64,000 nt of DNA from Chitinophagaceae bacterium (GTDB taxonomy: Bacteria; Bacteroidota; Bacteroidia; Chitinophagales; Chitinophagaceae): positions 1 to 64,000 of the forward strand of contig JAQBNL010000069.1 in assembly GCA_028288585.1 (NCBI GenBank). The letters run 5' to 3'. A program made the translations under genes and the position numbers. The notes under the pieces were generated by a model. It made no database searches. It had not been told where the DNA came from and was given only the letters and a program-made list of their open reading frames with translations. Of this stretch, positions 18,352 through 28,006 are shown one piece after another. Within the stretch, counting starts at the first letter, position 1. Each line of letters starts with the position of its first letter.

Positions 18352-20397
18352 ATGAAAACCATTCTTTTATTTATTGGCCTGAATTTGTTTTTGCAATCCT
18401 GTAAACTTAACAGCAATAATTCTTCCGAAAGCTCAAAATCTGCTGCCGATGTGCTGGCAATAAATATGGATACCGCCATAAAACCAACCGAGGATTTTTT
18501 TATGTATGCCAATGGAGGATGGATAAAAAATAATGCTATACCTGCGGAGGAAAGTGCATGGGGTATTGGCAATTTAGTAATAGAAGAAAACTATAAACGC
18601 CTGCGTGAGATAAGTGAAAAAGCAGCAAAGGAAAATGCAGCAAAAGGCTCTACCAGTCAAAAGATTGGAGACTTTTGGTCTACAGCAATGGACAGTGCAA
18701 AGATTGAACAAGCAGGATTAAAACCGCTGCAACCCTGGTTTGATAAAATCAATTCAATAACTGATGTTCCCTCTTTAATTAATGTAGCTAATCAATTAAA
18801 TTATATTGGAGTAGATGCCCTGTTCGGCGATTTCGTACAACAGGATGATAAGAACAGCGATGTAATGAGTTATAAACTATGGCAGGGCGGCATTGGCTTG
18901 CCCGACAGGGAATATTATTTTAAACCAGATTCATCCACTGTAAATATCCGTAATCAATATGTAAGACATATCACAAATATGCTTGTTCTGCAGGGGCAGG
19001 ATGCTGCTTCTGCATCCAAAGCAGCAACAGGAATATTTACCCTTGAAACAAAACTTGCCAAAGCTTCACGCAAAATTGAAGACCTGAGAGATCCATATGC
19101 CAATTATCATAAAATGGCAATAACCGATCTAAAAAAAATCTCTTCCACTATTGACTGGAAAACATCTCTTGCTAACAGGGGTATAAAGAATGTGGATTCA
19201 GTTATTGTAGGGCAACCTGAATTTTTTACAGCATTAGATGTTGTACTAAAAACAACACCTGTTGATGACTGGAAAAATTATTTACGTTTTAGAACAATAA
19301 GAAATTTTGAAGAAATGCTGCCCGAAGCTTTTGGAGCTGAAGCATTTAATTTTAATAAATTATTAAGCGGTGCAAAGCAACGAAAACCGCGATGGAAAAG
19401 AATTATACGAATGGAAGAAAACGAAATGGGTGAGCTGTTAGGGCAATTGTATGTAAAAGAATTTTTTAATGAGACAGCTAAAAAAAGGTATTCAGATCTG
19501 GTAGAATCTATCCGTGATGCATACAAAGAAAGAATAGAGAAACTTACATGGATGAGTGACAGCACAAAGCAAAAAGCGCTGATAAAACTAACGGCCATAA
19601 AAAAGAAAGTAGGTTATCCTGATAAATGGAAAGATTTTTCAGCCATGCAAATCGGAACTGAAAGCTATGTACAGAATGTTATCAACGCAAATATATGGTG
19701 GCATGATTATAACCTTAATAAATTAGGTAAACCTGTTGACAGAAACGAATGGGAAATGACTCCGCAAACGTATAACGCTTACTACAATCCAAGCAATAAT
19801 GAAATTGTTTTGCCGGCAGGCATTTTTACAGTGCCCGGTTACCGCGATGAAGATCTTGACGATGCTACTGTATATGGTTATGCAGGAGCTTCCACTATCG
19901 GGCATGAAATAACACATGGCTTTGATGACCAGGGAAGGTTGTATGATGAGAAAGGAAATTTAAAAAATTGGTGGACAAAAAATGATTCTGCAGAATTTAC
20001 TAACAGGGCGCAGTTTATAATTAATCAATTCAATTTATATGAGCCATTGCCGGGTGCAAAAATTAATGGTAAGGCAACGCAGGGAGAAAATATTGCAGAC
20101 CTCGGCGGTATACTGTTAGGTATAGATGCATTTAAAAAAACTGAACAATATAAAAAGAATGAAAAGATGGCCGGCCTCACTCCTATGCAAAGATATTTTC
20201 TTGGATATGCTTTGGGCTGGTTAGGGCAAACGAGAGATGAGAGTTTAAAGAACCGTTTAATGACCGATGTACATTCCCCCGCCAAATACAGGGTTAACGG
20301 GCCTTTTGTAGATGTTGATGAATTTTATACAACGTTTGGTATTAAACCCGGGGATAAAATGTTTGTGCCCGATAGTTTAAGAGTGAAGATTTGGTAA
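18352..20397 (+). CDS. pepO: M13 family zinc endopeptidase lipoprotein (PepO/neprilysin type)
   Basis: A 681-residue metalloendopeptidase. The ATG at 18352 is preferred over the ORF start at 18304, because it opens a lipoprotein signal with lipobox LFLQSC. The zinc motif HEITH lies at about residues 518-522. The third ligand is in ENIADLGG, and the substrate-binding NAYYNPSNNEIVLPAG precedes the zinc site. The C-terminus ends KIW. M13 enzymes cleave small peptides outside the cytoplasm, and here the enzyme is anchored to an envelope membrane by lipid. It follows the terminator of the paralogue cluster and is probably monocistronic or joined to the PH-SHOCT gene 31 bp downstream. Confidence 0.95.
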   Translation: MKTILLFIGLNLFLQSCKLNSNNSSESSKSAADVLAINMDTAIKPTEDFFMYANGGWIKNNAIPAEESAWGIGNLVIEENYKRLREISEKAAKENAAKGSTSQKIGDFWSTAMDSAKIEQAGLKPLQPWFDKINSITDVPSLINVANQLNYIGVDALFGDFVQQDDKNSDVMSYKLWQGGIGLPDREYYFKPDSSTVNIRNQYVRHITNMLVLQGQDAASASKAATGIFTLETKLAKASRKIEDLRDPYANYHKMAITDLKKISSTIDWKTSLANRGIKNVDSVIVGQPEFFTALDVVLKTTPVDDWKNYLRFRTIRNFEEMLPEAFGAEAFNFNKLLSGAKQRKPRWKRIIRMEENEMGELLGQLYVKEFFNETAKKRYSDLVESIRDAYKERIEKLTWMSDSTKQKALIKLTAIKKKVGYPDKWKDFSAMQIGTESYVQNVINANIWWHDYNLNKLGKPVDRNEWEMTPQTYNAYYNPSNNEIVLPAGIFTVPGYRDEDLDDATVYGYAGASTIGHEITHGFDDQGRLYDEKGNLKNWWTKNDSAEFTNRAQFIINQFNLYEPLPGAKINGKATQGENIADLGGILLGIDAFKKTEQYKKNEKMAGLTPMQRYFLGYALGWLGQTRDESLKNRLMTDVHSPAKYRVNGPFVDVDEFYTTFGIKPGDKMFVPDSLRVKIW

Positions 20398-20428
20398 TTC
20401 GATTTAATAATTCAAATTTGAAATTATT

Positions 20429-21061
20429 ATGAGAACTCAATTAAAAAAAGACGAAAAGCTTTTAGTTATAATAAGGCAACATTGGCTAAAACTTATACTG
20501 CCTTTTTTAGCATGGCTCTTATTAACCATATTACTTTTTATTTTTTTAAAAGAAGATAATACAAAGATCGCTCTAATAGTTGCTTTGCTTACTGCCTTAT
20601 ACCCCGCCTATTTATATCTTGAATGGAAATACAATTTATGGGGTGTAACTAATATGAGAGTTGTAGATGAAAGTGGTTTTTTCAGCAGGTATTCAAAAGA
20701 AAGCCCGCTGGATAAAATTAATAATGTTGAATACACACAAAGCGTTTGGGGCCGTATGTTTGGATATGGTGACGTGGAAATACAAACTGCGGCAGAGTTG
20801 GGCGATTCAAAATATACGATGATACATGATCCTAAGATCTTAAAAGATATGATAACCCATGCACAGGAAGAATATAAAGCAACCCAGGTAAAGAACCAGG
20901 CACAGCAACTGGCGAATGCCATTAAACAAAGTATGCCTGCAGTATCGCAAAATAATATTTCTGTTTCTGATGAGATTGAAAAACTTTTTGGCCTGATGCA
21001 AAAAGGTGCTATAACGCAGGAAGAATATATTAATCAAAAAAATAAGCTCTTAGAAAATTAG
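20429..21061 (+). CDS. membrane protein with bacterial PH domain and SHOCT motif
   Basis: A 210-residue protein. Two hydrophobic segments lie at about residues 17-62, followed by a bacterial PH-like (bPH2/YdbS) domain with WGVTNMRVVDESGFFSR and VEIQTAAELGDSKY. The C-terminus is a SHOCT motif, DEIEKLFGLMQKGAITQEEYINQKNKLL. SHOCT motifs are thought to help oligomerisation. The role is unknown. Its stop codon directly abuts the stop of the convergent caspase-like gene with no base between and no terminator. Confidence 0.85.
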   Translation: MRTQLKKDEKLLVIIRQHWLKLILPFLAWLLLTILLFIFLKEDNTKIALIVALLTALYPAYLYLEWKYNLWGVTNMRVVDESGFFSRYSKESPLDKINNVEYTQSVWGRMFGYGDVEIQTAAELGDSKYTMIHDPKILKDMITHAQEEYKATQVKNQAQQLANAIKQSMPAVSQNNISVSDEIEKLFGLMQKGAITQEEYINQKNKLLEN

Positions 21062-23599
21062 TTATTTTGCTATAAAAATAAATTCGCTTCCGGATTTTTC
21101 CTGGTCTTTGCCAAAGCCAGCCTGTAAAGGCACAGTATCTTCAAGATAAGATTGAATGAATTTGTACAACATTCCGGAGCTTAGATATTTTTTTTCCTTA
21201 GCAGCTCTTCTTAATCCTTCTAAAAGAAAATAAGCGAACGGAGAATGTTGCCCATTATAATCATCTCCTACCTCTTCTGTTTTACTTCCCGCAGTTATGT
21301 ATTTTCTTGTTGTCATCTGTAACTTTTTGCCAAGGGTCTTATCAGTAAGTCTGCCGGTTAAATTATAATTAATGTTCCCTCCCAGAGATTCGTCATTATC
21401 GCTAAAAGCACCGCTGAAGCAAACATCAAGCAATACAATGATTTGTTTTGCCCTGTAATTATCTGTAATATTCCTTAGTTGATTGAATGGGATATAACTC
21501 GTTAAAAAAGTATCTGCCCATAATGCTTTTGAATCTGCTGTCACAATAAATCCATCTCGGAAGATAGTGCTGTCGTAATATCCATGTCCAGCCAGGTACA
21601 ATAAAAATTGATCATTTTCCTGCAAAATATTCCGGTAAGCATACAATGAATTGTATATCTGTTTTAATGTTGGATTTTTAAGTACTGTTGTTTTAAATCC
21701 AAATAAACCTGATAAAGTATCCGCAACAGAAAATGCATCATTAACAGGATTCTGCAGCTGATTCCATGTAGAAAATTTGTCTGTGCCAATCACCAGTGCA
21801 TATTTATTACCAATAGAAGTTTTAGAATCTTTATCATCAGTTTCATTTTCCCCGGCACCTCTCGTATTTGTTTTTAACGATACATCTTTCGTAAAATAAT
21901 ATTGCAGGTCTTCTACAAATTGCTTTTCAAAAAAGAAATTAATATATTGTCTTTTAAAAGAACATTTGAATTGTTGATTTCGAAATTCATAAACTACATT
22001 CTCCCGTTTAAACGTTACATCACTGAACAGGTCAAAAATATTTGCATTATTATCTATAAGTAATGTAAAAAAATATAAGCCAGGCCCATGATCAATTTTC
22101 CCATTACAATTCACATCATCCAATCCTATACCGTCAGGTACAATTATTACCCTGTTCCGCTTTCTTATATCAGATATTACGGGATTTGATTTAATCATAG
22201 ATTTTACAAATTCTCTTTTAAAATTTTCACTTGGCCCGGCTTCTGTAAACAATAGCTGCTTATCACATTTAATATAATCAAACAATTTTTTTACATTTTG
22301 CAAAGAGAGAACATCACTTTCATTAATACCTGACCGATCAAAAGGGCTTACCATTTTTGATATTGAGGGATAAAACCATGTTTCTTCGTATTGGCCATTT
22401 TTATTCAGAGGCTGGTTAGTTAACCCCGCAAAGAAAAATGCAAAGACATCATCATCTTTTGCCTCATTAATAATTTGATTAATTGCTTTGATAATCGAAT
22501 CTTTAGTGGCCGACCTATCTAACAATAGCCATGTTTTACTTACTCCGCCACCTTGTTGAAGAAATGATTTATTCATTTTATCCGCAAACAACTCAGCGTC
22601 TTTACTGCAATTAGAAAATATTCCTGCGGCGGCAGTATAATTACTTATGCCAATTGATAAAATAAACAATCTTGAATCCCGGGAAATATTATTTGATTTT
22701 TTATCTCCCGGTATTTTAATATCTGTTGTAACAACTCCACCTAAAACATTCCTTTCAACTACACCGGCAATGGCGGGTGTTTGGCCCGGAGCAATTATTG
22801 CCATCTGTTGCTTTATTCCTGAAAATAAATTTGAATATTTTACTAATTGCTGCAATTTAAGGCTGCTGCAATATTTCTTTATTGCTAATGAAAACGAACG
22901 TTGTAAAGGCTCCTTGTCTCCAACAAAATAAGATTCTTCTTTATTAAGGCAGGACGTAATCATTATAAAGGGAGAAAGCCCGGCTTCGCTATCACTGATC
23001 TGTAAAAAACCACCACGCCCAAGTATACTTTGAGGATTAGAATTTTTTGGGCCGAAATGAGAAGCATCCATTGTAAAAAAGCACTGGCCGCTAACCCCAA
23101 TTTTTTTCCTTATTCGTTGTATGATATTTATTAGTTCATAATCAATAATTGCATATGAAAGATCAGGTGTCTTATTATTCATTACTGCATCAGTAACATC
23201 CTCAACCGAAGGAGCATCAAAAGGCATAAAGACCTGCTTTAAGGTATCGGTTTGTAATTGAAAGCCACCTCCTGAAAAATGCAGGTAAACTGCATCGCCT
23301 TCTCCAGCATTTTTTAAAATCGCATTTAATGAATTGACGATGTTTTTTTTTGTAGCCTGTTCATCTCTTAAAATATCTATGATGGGGTCGGAAGCAAATC
23401 TTTTTATAAAATACTCTATATTATCTGCGTCTTCCCTGGAATTAACTTTTGGCCATGAAGGTTGCTCAGCATATGAACCGATAGAAATAATAAGTGCATA
23501 AGTTGGATGCGCTATTCCATTGTTTTTAAATGGATGAGCAACAGAAATCAGAATAAATGAAAAAGAAAATAAGACTGCAAGAAAAAATTTATACTTCAT
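21062..23599 (-). CDS. secreted protein with three tandem caspase-like (C14) domains, only the last with a catalytic dyad
   Basis: An 845-residue protein with a signal peptide (KFFLAVLFSFSFILISVAHP). Domain 1 (about 32-270) begins ALIISIGSYAE but has SGGG where the catalytic SGHG should be and MDASHFG in place of DxCxSG. Domain 2 (about 310-480) begins LFILSIGISNY but has FAGLT for the His loop. Domain 3 (about 605-845) begins YALVIGTDKF and keeps LAGHGYYD (His 672) and LLDVCFSGAF (Cys 727). Two pseudo-caspase domains thus precede one apparently active domain. It follows the epimerase gene by 8 bp on the same strand. The substrate is unknown. Confidence 0.85.
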   Translation of the reverse strand: MKYKFFLAVLFSFSFILISVAHPFKNNGIAHPTYALIISIGSYAEQPSWPKVNSREDADNIEYFIKRFASDPIIDILRDEQATKKNIVNSLNAILKNAGEGDAVYLHFSGGGFQLQTDTLKQVFMPFDAPSVEDVTDAVMNNKTPDLSYAIIDYELINIIQRIRKKIGVSGQCFFTMDASHFGPKNSNPQSILGRGGFLQISDSEAGLSPFIMITSCLNKEESYFVGDKEPLQRSFSLAIKKYCSSLKLQQLVKYSNLFSGIKQQMAIIAPGQTPAIAGVVERNVLGGVVTTDIKIPGDKKSNNISRDSRLFILSIGISNYTAAAGIFSNCSKDAELFADKMNKSFLQQGGGVSKTWLLLDRSATKDSIIKAINQIINEAKDDDVFAFFFAGLTNQPLNKNGQYEETWFYPSISKMVSPFDRSGINESDVLSLQNVKKLFDYIKCDKQLLFTEAGPSENFKREFVKSMIKSNPVISDIRKRNRVIIVPDGIGLDDVNCNGKIDHGPGLYFFTLLIDNNANIFDLFSDVTFKRENVVYEFRNQQFKCSFKRQYINFFFEKQFVEDLQYYFTKDVSLKTNTRGAGENETDDKDSKTSIGNKYALVIGTDKFSTWNQLQNPVNDAFSVADTLSGLFGFKTTVLKNPTLKQIYNSLYAYRNILQENDQFLLYLAGHGYYDSTIFRDGFIVTADSKALWADTFLTSYIPFNQLRNITDNYRAKQIIVLLDVCFSGAFSDNDESLGGNINYNLTGRLTDKTLGKKLQMTTRKYITAGSKTEEVGDDYNGQHSPFAYFLLEGLRRAAKEKKYLSSGMLYKFIQSYLEDTVPLQAGFGKDQEKSGSEFIFIAK

Positions 23600-23607
23600 G
23601 CAGTAAG

Positions 23608-24630
23608 CTATGAAAAAGAATTCAAAAATGTAATTCCCAAACCGGGCTGATCGCTAAGGATCACTTTTCCATAATCAAAATTAATTCCTGTAGCTACATC
23701 CTCTGCCAGCAATAAAGGGCCATCCATATCAACATGATCGAGTAAAGGCAGTAAATGTGCAACTGCTGCACTGCCAACAGTGCTTTCATTCATACTGCCT
23801 GCCATCACCTGCATGTTTAGTTCTCTTGCTTTCGTTATCATTCGCCTTGCAGGTGTTATACCGCTGCACTTGGTAAGCTTTATATTAACCCCATGAAAAT
23901 GTTCATGGCATTTCCCTACATCATTTTCTGCAACACAGCTCTCATCAGCAAATAACGGCAGTGGCGATCTCTCAAATAAAAATTTCATCCCTTCCCAATC
24001 ATCTTTTGCTAAAGGTTGCTCAATTAATTCAATATTTAAATTTTTAAACGCACTGATTTTTTCCAGGGCCTCATCGGCCTTCCATGCTGCATTAGCATCA
24101 ATTCTTATAACAGAAGATGTATGTTTTCTCAGTTCAGTAATTATTTCAACATCATGCTCAGTACCTAATTTTATTTTATAGATTGGCCAGGGATTTTCTT
24201 TCATCTTATCAACCATAACTTCAATTGTATCTATGCCAATGGTAAAATCAGTTACTGGTGTTTTTGAAATATCCAGTCCCCATAGCTTATACAAAGGTTT
24301 TCTTTTCATCTTCCCATAAAGATCCCATCCTGCCATATCCAAAGCACAAACCAAAAATGAATTTTTTGGAAAAAGATGATGGCAATAATGCCACCAGCGC
24401 TCGGGATCGATAAAAGAAAATTTCTCAATACTATTTTTTTTCGCTTCAAGGTCTTCAATCATTTTTTCAACCGGTATATCATAATAACTTATAGCGGGCG
24501 CTTCGCCATAACCCTTTATGCCAAAGTGTTCCAGCTCCACTATTAAAGTTGGCTGGTGTGTTTTTGTACCCCGTGAAATAGTAAAGGGATGTTTAAAGCG
24601 AAGATTGTACGCCCTGTATTTTATTTTCAT
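23608..24630 (-). CDS. dipeptide epimerase (L-Ala-D/L-Glu epimerase type)
   Basis: A 340-residue enolase-superfamily enzyme of the muconate-lactonising subgroup. The catalytic lysine is in YKIKLG, the metal ligands in RIDANAAW, IELIEQPL and LFADESC, and the second lysine in VNIKLTKCSG. The C-terminal barrel follows an N-terminal capping domain. Enzymes of this type epimerise dipeptides such as L-Ala-D-Glu from murein turnover, and exact specificity cannot be read. It overlaps the end of malQ by four bases (ATGA), so the two are translationally coupled, and the caspase-like gene follows. Confidence 0.9.
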   Translation of the reverse strand: MKIKYRAYNLRFKHPFTISRGTKTHQPTLIVELEHFGIKGYGEAPAISYYDIPVEKMIEDLEAKKNSIEKFSFIDPERWWHYCHHLFPKNSFLVCALDMAGWDLYGKMKRKPLYKLWGLDISKTPVTDFTIGIDTIEVMVDKMKENPWPIYKIKLGTEHDVEIITELRKHTSSVIRIDANAAWKADEALEKISAFKNLNIELIEQPLAKDDWEGMKFLFERSPLPLFADESCVAENDVGKCHEHFHGVNIKLTKCSGITPARRMITKARELNMQVMAGSMNESTVGSAAVAHLLPLLDHVDMDGPLLLAEDVATGINFDYGKVILSDQPGLGITFLNSFS

Positions 24631-27314
24631 GCTCTTGCGCTATCCGTAATTAAAGTTTTTAATTCTTTGGTAAAATCTTTTTGCCCCGCCAGTTCCTCTA
24701 ATGGAATATGCATCCTGTATTTCCAAAAATGGTTTGCGTCGGAAGGTTGGTTAATTCTTTCTTCATGCGGATTCTCTCTGCGCAATTTTGCGCTCATACC
24801 CAGCAGATCCTGTATTTGAAAAATACTCCACATTGCAGGTGAATAAAGATGTTGTAAAATAATTTCTTTACTTATCATTGGCTCACATACATCAGGCGCT
24901 TTACCATAATGCCCCATAACATAATTATAAAACTTTTGTGTAAGCGCTCTATCTTCTTCCCACCATTCACGCAGGGTGCTCATATCGTGTGTAGAAGGAG
25001 TTACTACAGAAAGATACGGCGCTGCCTTAGGATGAAAGAAATCGCTTGCAGGATCTTTGGGCATGCGTTGAATTTCAAGACTTAAAATACCTGTCTGCTT
25101 CATTACTTCCGGAACACAGTGGGGAACCATACCAAGATCTTCTCCGCATATAAGCATATTAGTGCTTCGCTTCAGCGCAGGCAATTTCTGCATGGCTTCT
25201 TTTTCCCATAACACATCCTGCCTGCTGAAAAAATAATTTATATAGAGCGCCTGCAATTGCTTTTGTATGTCAGCATTAAGTTGTTGAAAGGAAGAAGTTT
25301 GCTGCATTGAAATCCTAAAATGGAATTGCTGCATTTGGGATCCTTCTACTTCAATTAAAATAATATTGCTTAACAGCTCGAACAAGCCCTGCTTAATCAC
25401 CTCATTATTTTCTGCAGAAGATCCTTCAAAATATTTTTCAACTTTTCTTTGTGTATCAAACTCTTCTTTTAATTCATACAACCCATCGCTTTTTATATTT
25501 AAAAAGGTTTTTTTTACGCCGGCTATGCTTTCGCCAAACTGCTGCTGCAAAATATTTTCAGTGATAAACGGCTTACAATAACGGCTATAATCAAACCATA
25601 TCCTGCTTTTATCAAACTCAGTTATGTGTATTGGAATGGCAGGAACAAATCTTCCTAAAATTCCTTCAACAGCATTGATGGGGATACTCCATATTCTAAA
25701 AAAACCAAGAATGTGATCTATGCGAAATGAATCAAAATAATTATTCATCTGCGCAAAACGGTTACGCCACCATGCATAATCATCTTCCTGCATTTTTTTC
25801 CAGTTGTATGTTGGGAAAGCCCAGTTTTGTCCTTTTATGGCAAAGTCATCAGGCGGTGCGCCTGCCTGTTCATTTACATTATATAAAGATGGATCAACCC
25901 AAACATCACAACTGTTGCGGGATACGCCGATAGGAATATCTCCTTTTAAAATAATTCCTTTTTTATGAGCATACTCGCTTGCCTCTTTTAATTGAAGGTG
26001 CAAATGATATTGAATAAAATAATGAAAACATATTTCATCATAATGAGGCTGAAGTGGTGAAACCAATTTTTGAATAGCATCCTCATTATATATTTTATTA
26101 GATTTCCATGTGGTGAAATCTGCTGTTTTATATTTATCTCTTAAAAATCAATAAGCAGCATACGGAACCAGCCACTCACGGTTCAAATCAAAAAAATCAA
26201 AATAATTAATATCGGTAAGAAATAGCTCTTTTTTGGCCTGGTATAATTCTCTAAGAACTGAAAACTTAAACTTCATCACTGCTTCATAATCCAGGTCTGG
26301 CTGTTGATCCAGGCTTTTTTTCTTTTTATTCAATGACTTTACCAACGAAGCATGCTGTGCGCCTGCAACTGAATCAAGATTTATATAAAGAGGGTGTAAA
26401 GCAAATGCTGAAATGGCTGCATAAGGATAAGAATCCTTTGCAGAATGCGTAGCAGTAGTATCGTTAACAGGAAGAAACTGCAGCAATTTTAATCCTGCCT
26501 GGCTTGCCCACTCCACTAACAATTTAATATCATTGAATTCACCGGTGCCAAAATTTTTTTTGCTTCTTAAACTAAATACGGGTATGGCCACCCCGGCGCC
26601 TCTCCAGCTTCTTTGTAAATGTATAAATCCATCATGTAAAACTATGGCCTGTTTTTTAACGGGTTCAATTTGCAAAATACGGTTACTTCCATCTTCATAA
26701 GTAAAAGTTTTACTTACGGAATTATAAATGCCATACTTATACCTGAGCGGAAAATCTTCTTTACTTAAATTTATTTTAATACTGAGCCAATTACCACCAG
26801 GCTTTAATGGTAAGAGTTTTTTTACATCCCAGTTTTTAAACATTTTTCCCGAACCGGTAATGCATACCCATTCGCCTGCATTTAATAATGGGGCTTTTAC
26901 TTTAAACTCATGCGTGTAAAATTTTGCCTCTTTTAGTTTGGGCGCTTTAGTTTGCCGGGGCAGCAAAACCTGCTGAAAGGGCTTTGTATAAAAAGCATTC
27001 TCAATATTACTTTCAGAATTCCAGGTATCAATTAATATAATTTCTTTTGTGGTGTATATTTCTGTATCAATAATCCTGTCCTTGTCTGCATCTAAAATAT
27101 CAACACTCCTTTCTTCCCGTAAAATATACCTGTAATTTATTTCTTCTTTACTCTTACCTGGAATTTCAATTGTGCCATACCAAAACTCATCATTTAGATA
27201 AGATAAGGCAAATGCTTCCGCAGCTTTATCGTTTCCCAGGGCATCAGTATTACCCGATACAAATATTGTTTGTCCATACCTTGTATGGTAGCGTAAATAA
27301 AAATGAATCCTCAT
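24627..27314 (-). pseudogene. malQ: 4-alpha-glucanotransferase (MalQ, GH77 with CBM20) interrupted by an in-frame TGA
   Basis: The two ORFs 26148-27344 and 24627-26066 are in the same frame, and joined they give a full-length Bacteroidota-type MalQ of about 895 codons. Two CBM20-like starch-binding domains come first, with start MRIHFYLRYHTRYGQ chosen at 27314. The GH77 barrel follows, with the nucleophile in FRIDHILGFF and acid/base in GEDLGMVP. The break is one TGA at 26148-26150, read as VPYAAY-stop-FLRDKYKTADF. From memory the family has Cys or a small residue there, so a single TGC/TGT to TGA change explains it. The remainder is intact, suggesting a very recent nonsense mutation or a sequencing error. 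MalQ rearranges maltodextrins in the cytosol. Confidence 0.85.
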
Positions 27315-27373
27315 GATATAGCTAAAGAGCGGCAATTTAAACAACTAAAAGAAAATAGTAACCCTTTAATAAA

Positions 27374-27401
27374 TAAAAAACCCACATTTATATGTGGGCT
27401 T
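27374..27401 (-). terminator. Rho-independent terminator after the 27422 gene
   Basis: On the minus strand, CCCACAT/ATGTGGG forms a 7-bp stem with a short loop, with T6 directly after it. It lies about 20 bp past the stop of the gene at 27422 and just before malQ starts, separating the two units. Confidence 0.85.
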
Positions 27402-27421
27402 TGTTATAATTAAAAGGAAAT

Positions 27422-27904
27422 TTAAAAAATACTAAGCGACTTGCCGAAAACTAAAAGTACAAAAACTAATGCGCCAAAGCCTATCCATGCAGAGGTTATC
27501 TTGTAACTTTCCTGTTTGGTTAAGTAGGCAATTAATACACCTATCGGTCCAAGAATAAGGCCCAAAAAAAGCCATAAAATGTCCACCCTGAAACTGCCAT
27601 CCCCATCAATATAATCGGTTATTTTAAGGCCGGGATTTTTTTTAAGGTCATGCTTCATTCTCATTTTAGTAACCTTAAATGACATCCTTTGAAAAAAGTT
27701 AAGTTTTTTTCCTGTAAGGTCACTGAACTCTTTTACCGAAAGTTTTACAAACTCACTTGCATTCAAATATTTAGAAGATACTAAAGTAGAGGGCAATTCA
27801 GTATTGGCAACTGGCTTAATAACCGAAAATCCGTAGGCCATATTTACACCCGAAAAAGCATATATGCTGATGACAGCAAGTAACAAAAGTTTAATTTTTT
27901 TCAT
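27422..27904 (-). CDS. conserved membrane protein of unknown function
   Basis: A protein of about 160 residues, starting at MKKIKLLLLAV (33 bp inside the ORF). It has a signal peptide, an exported middle part (YLNASEFVKLSVKEFSDLTGKKLNFFQR, then a basic KVTKMRMKHDLKKNP stretch) and two C-terminal membrane segments (ILWLFLGLILGPIGVLIAYLTK and SAWIGFGALVFVLLVF). I recognise this as a small family common in Chitinophagaceae-type genomes, of unknown function. Own terminator downstream. Confidence 0.7.
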   Translation of the reverse strand: MKKIKLLLLAVISIYAFSGVNMAYGFSVIKPVANTELPSTLVSSKYLNASEFVKLSVKEFSDLTGKKLNFFQRMSFKVTKMRMKHDLKKNPGLKITDYIDGDGSFRVDILWLFLGLILGPIGVLIAYLTKQESYKITSAWIGFGALVFVLLVFGKSLSIF

Positions 27905-28006
27905 GGTAATAATATTTGGGGTTAAATGATGATACAAAGTAGAGCATTTTGTAATGACTGTAAAACTATTTTATACCCAATTATCAATAACCAATTGAAC
28001 CATTTA

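Noticed and set aside
26066-26150. Selenocysteine or code reassignment at the malQ TGA
   Set aside because: No obvious hairpin follows the TGA, MalQ is not a selenoprotein family, and several nearby genes end in TGA.
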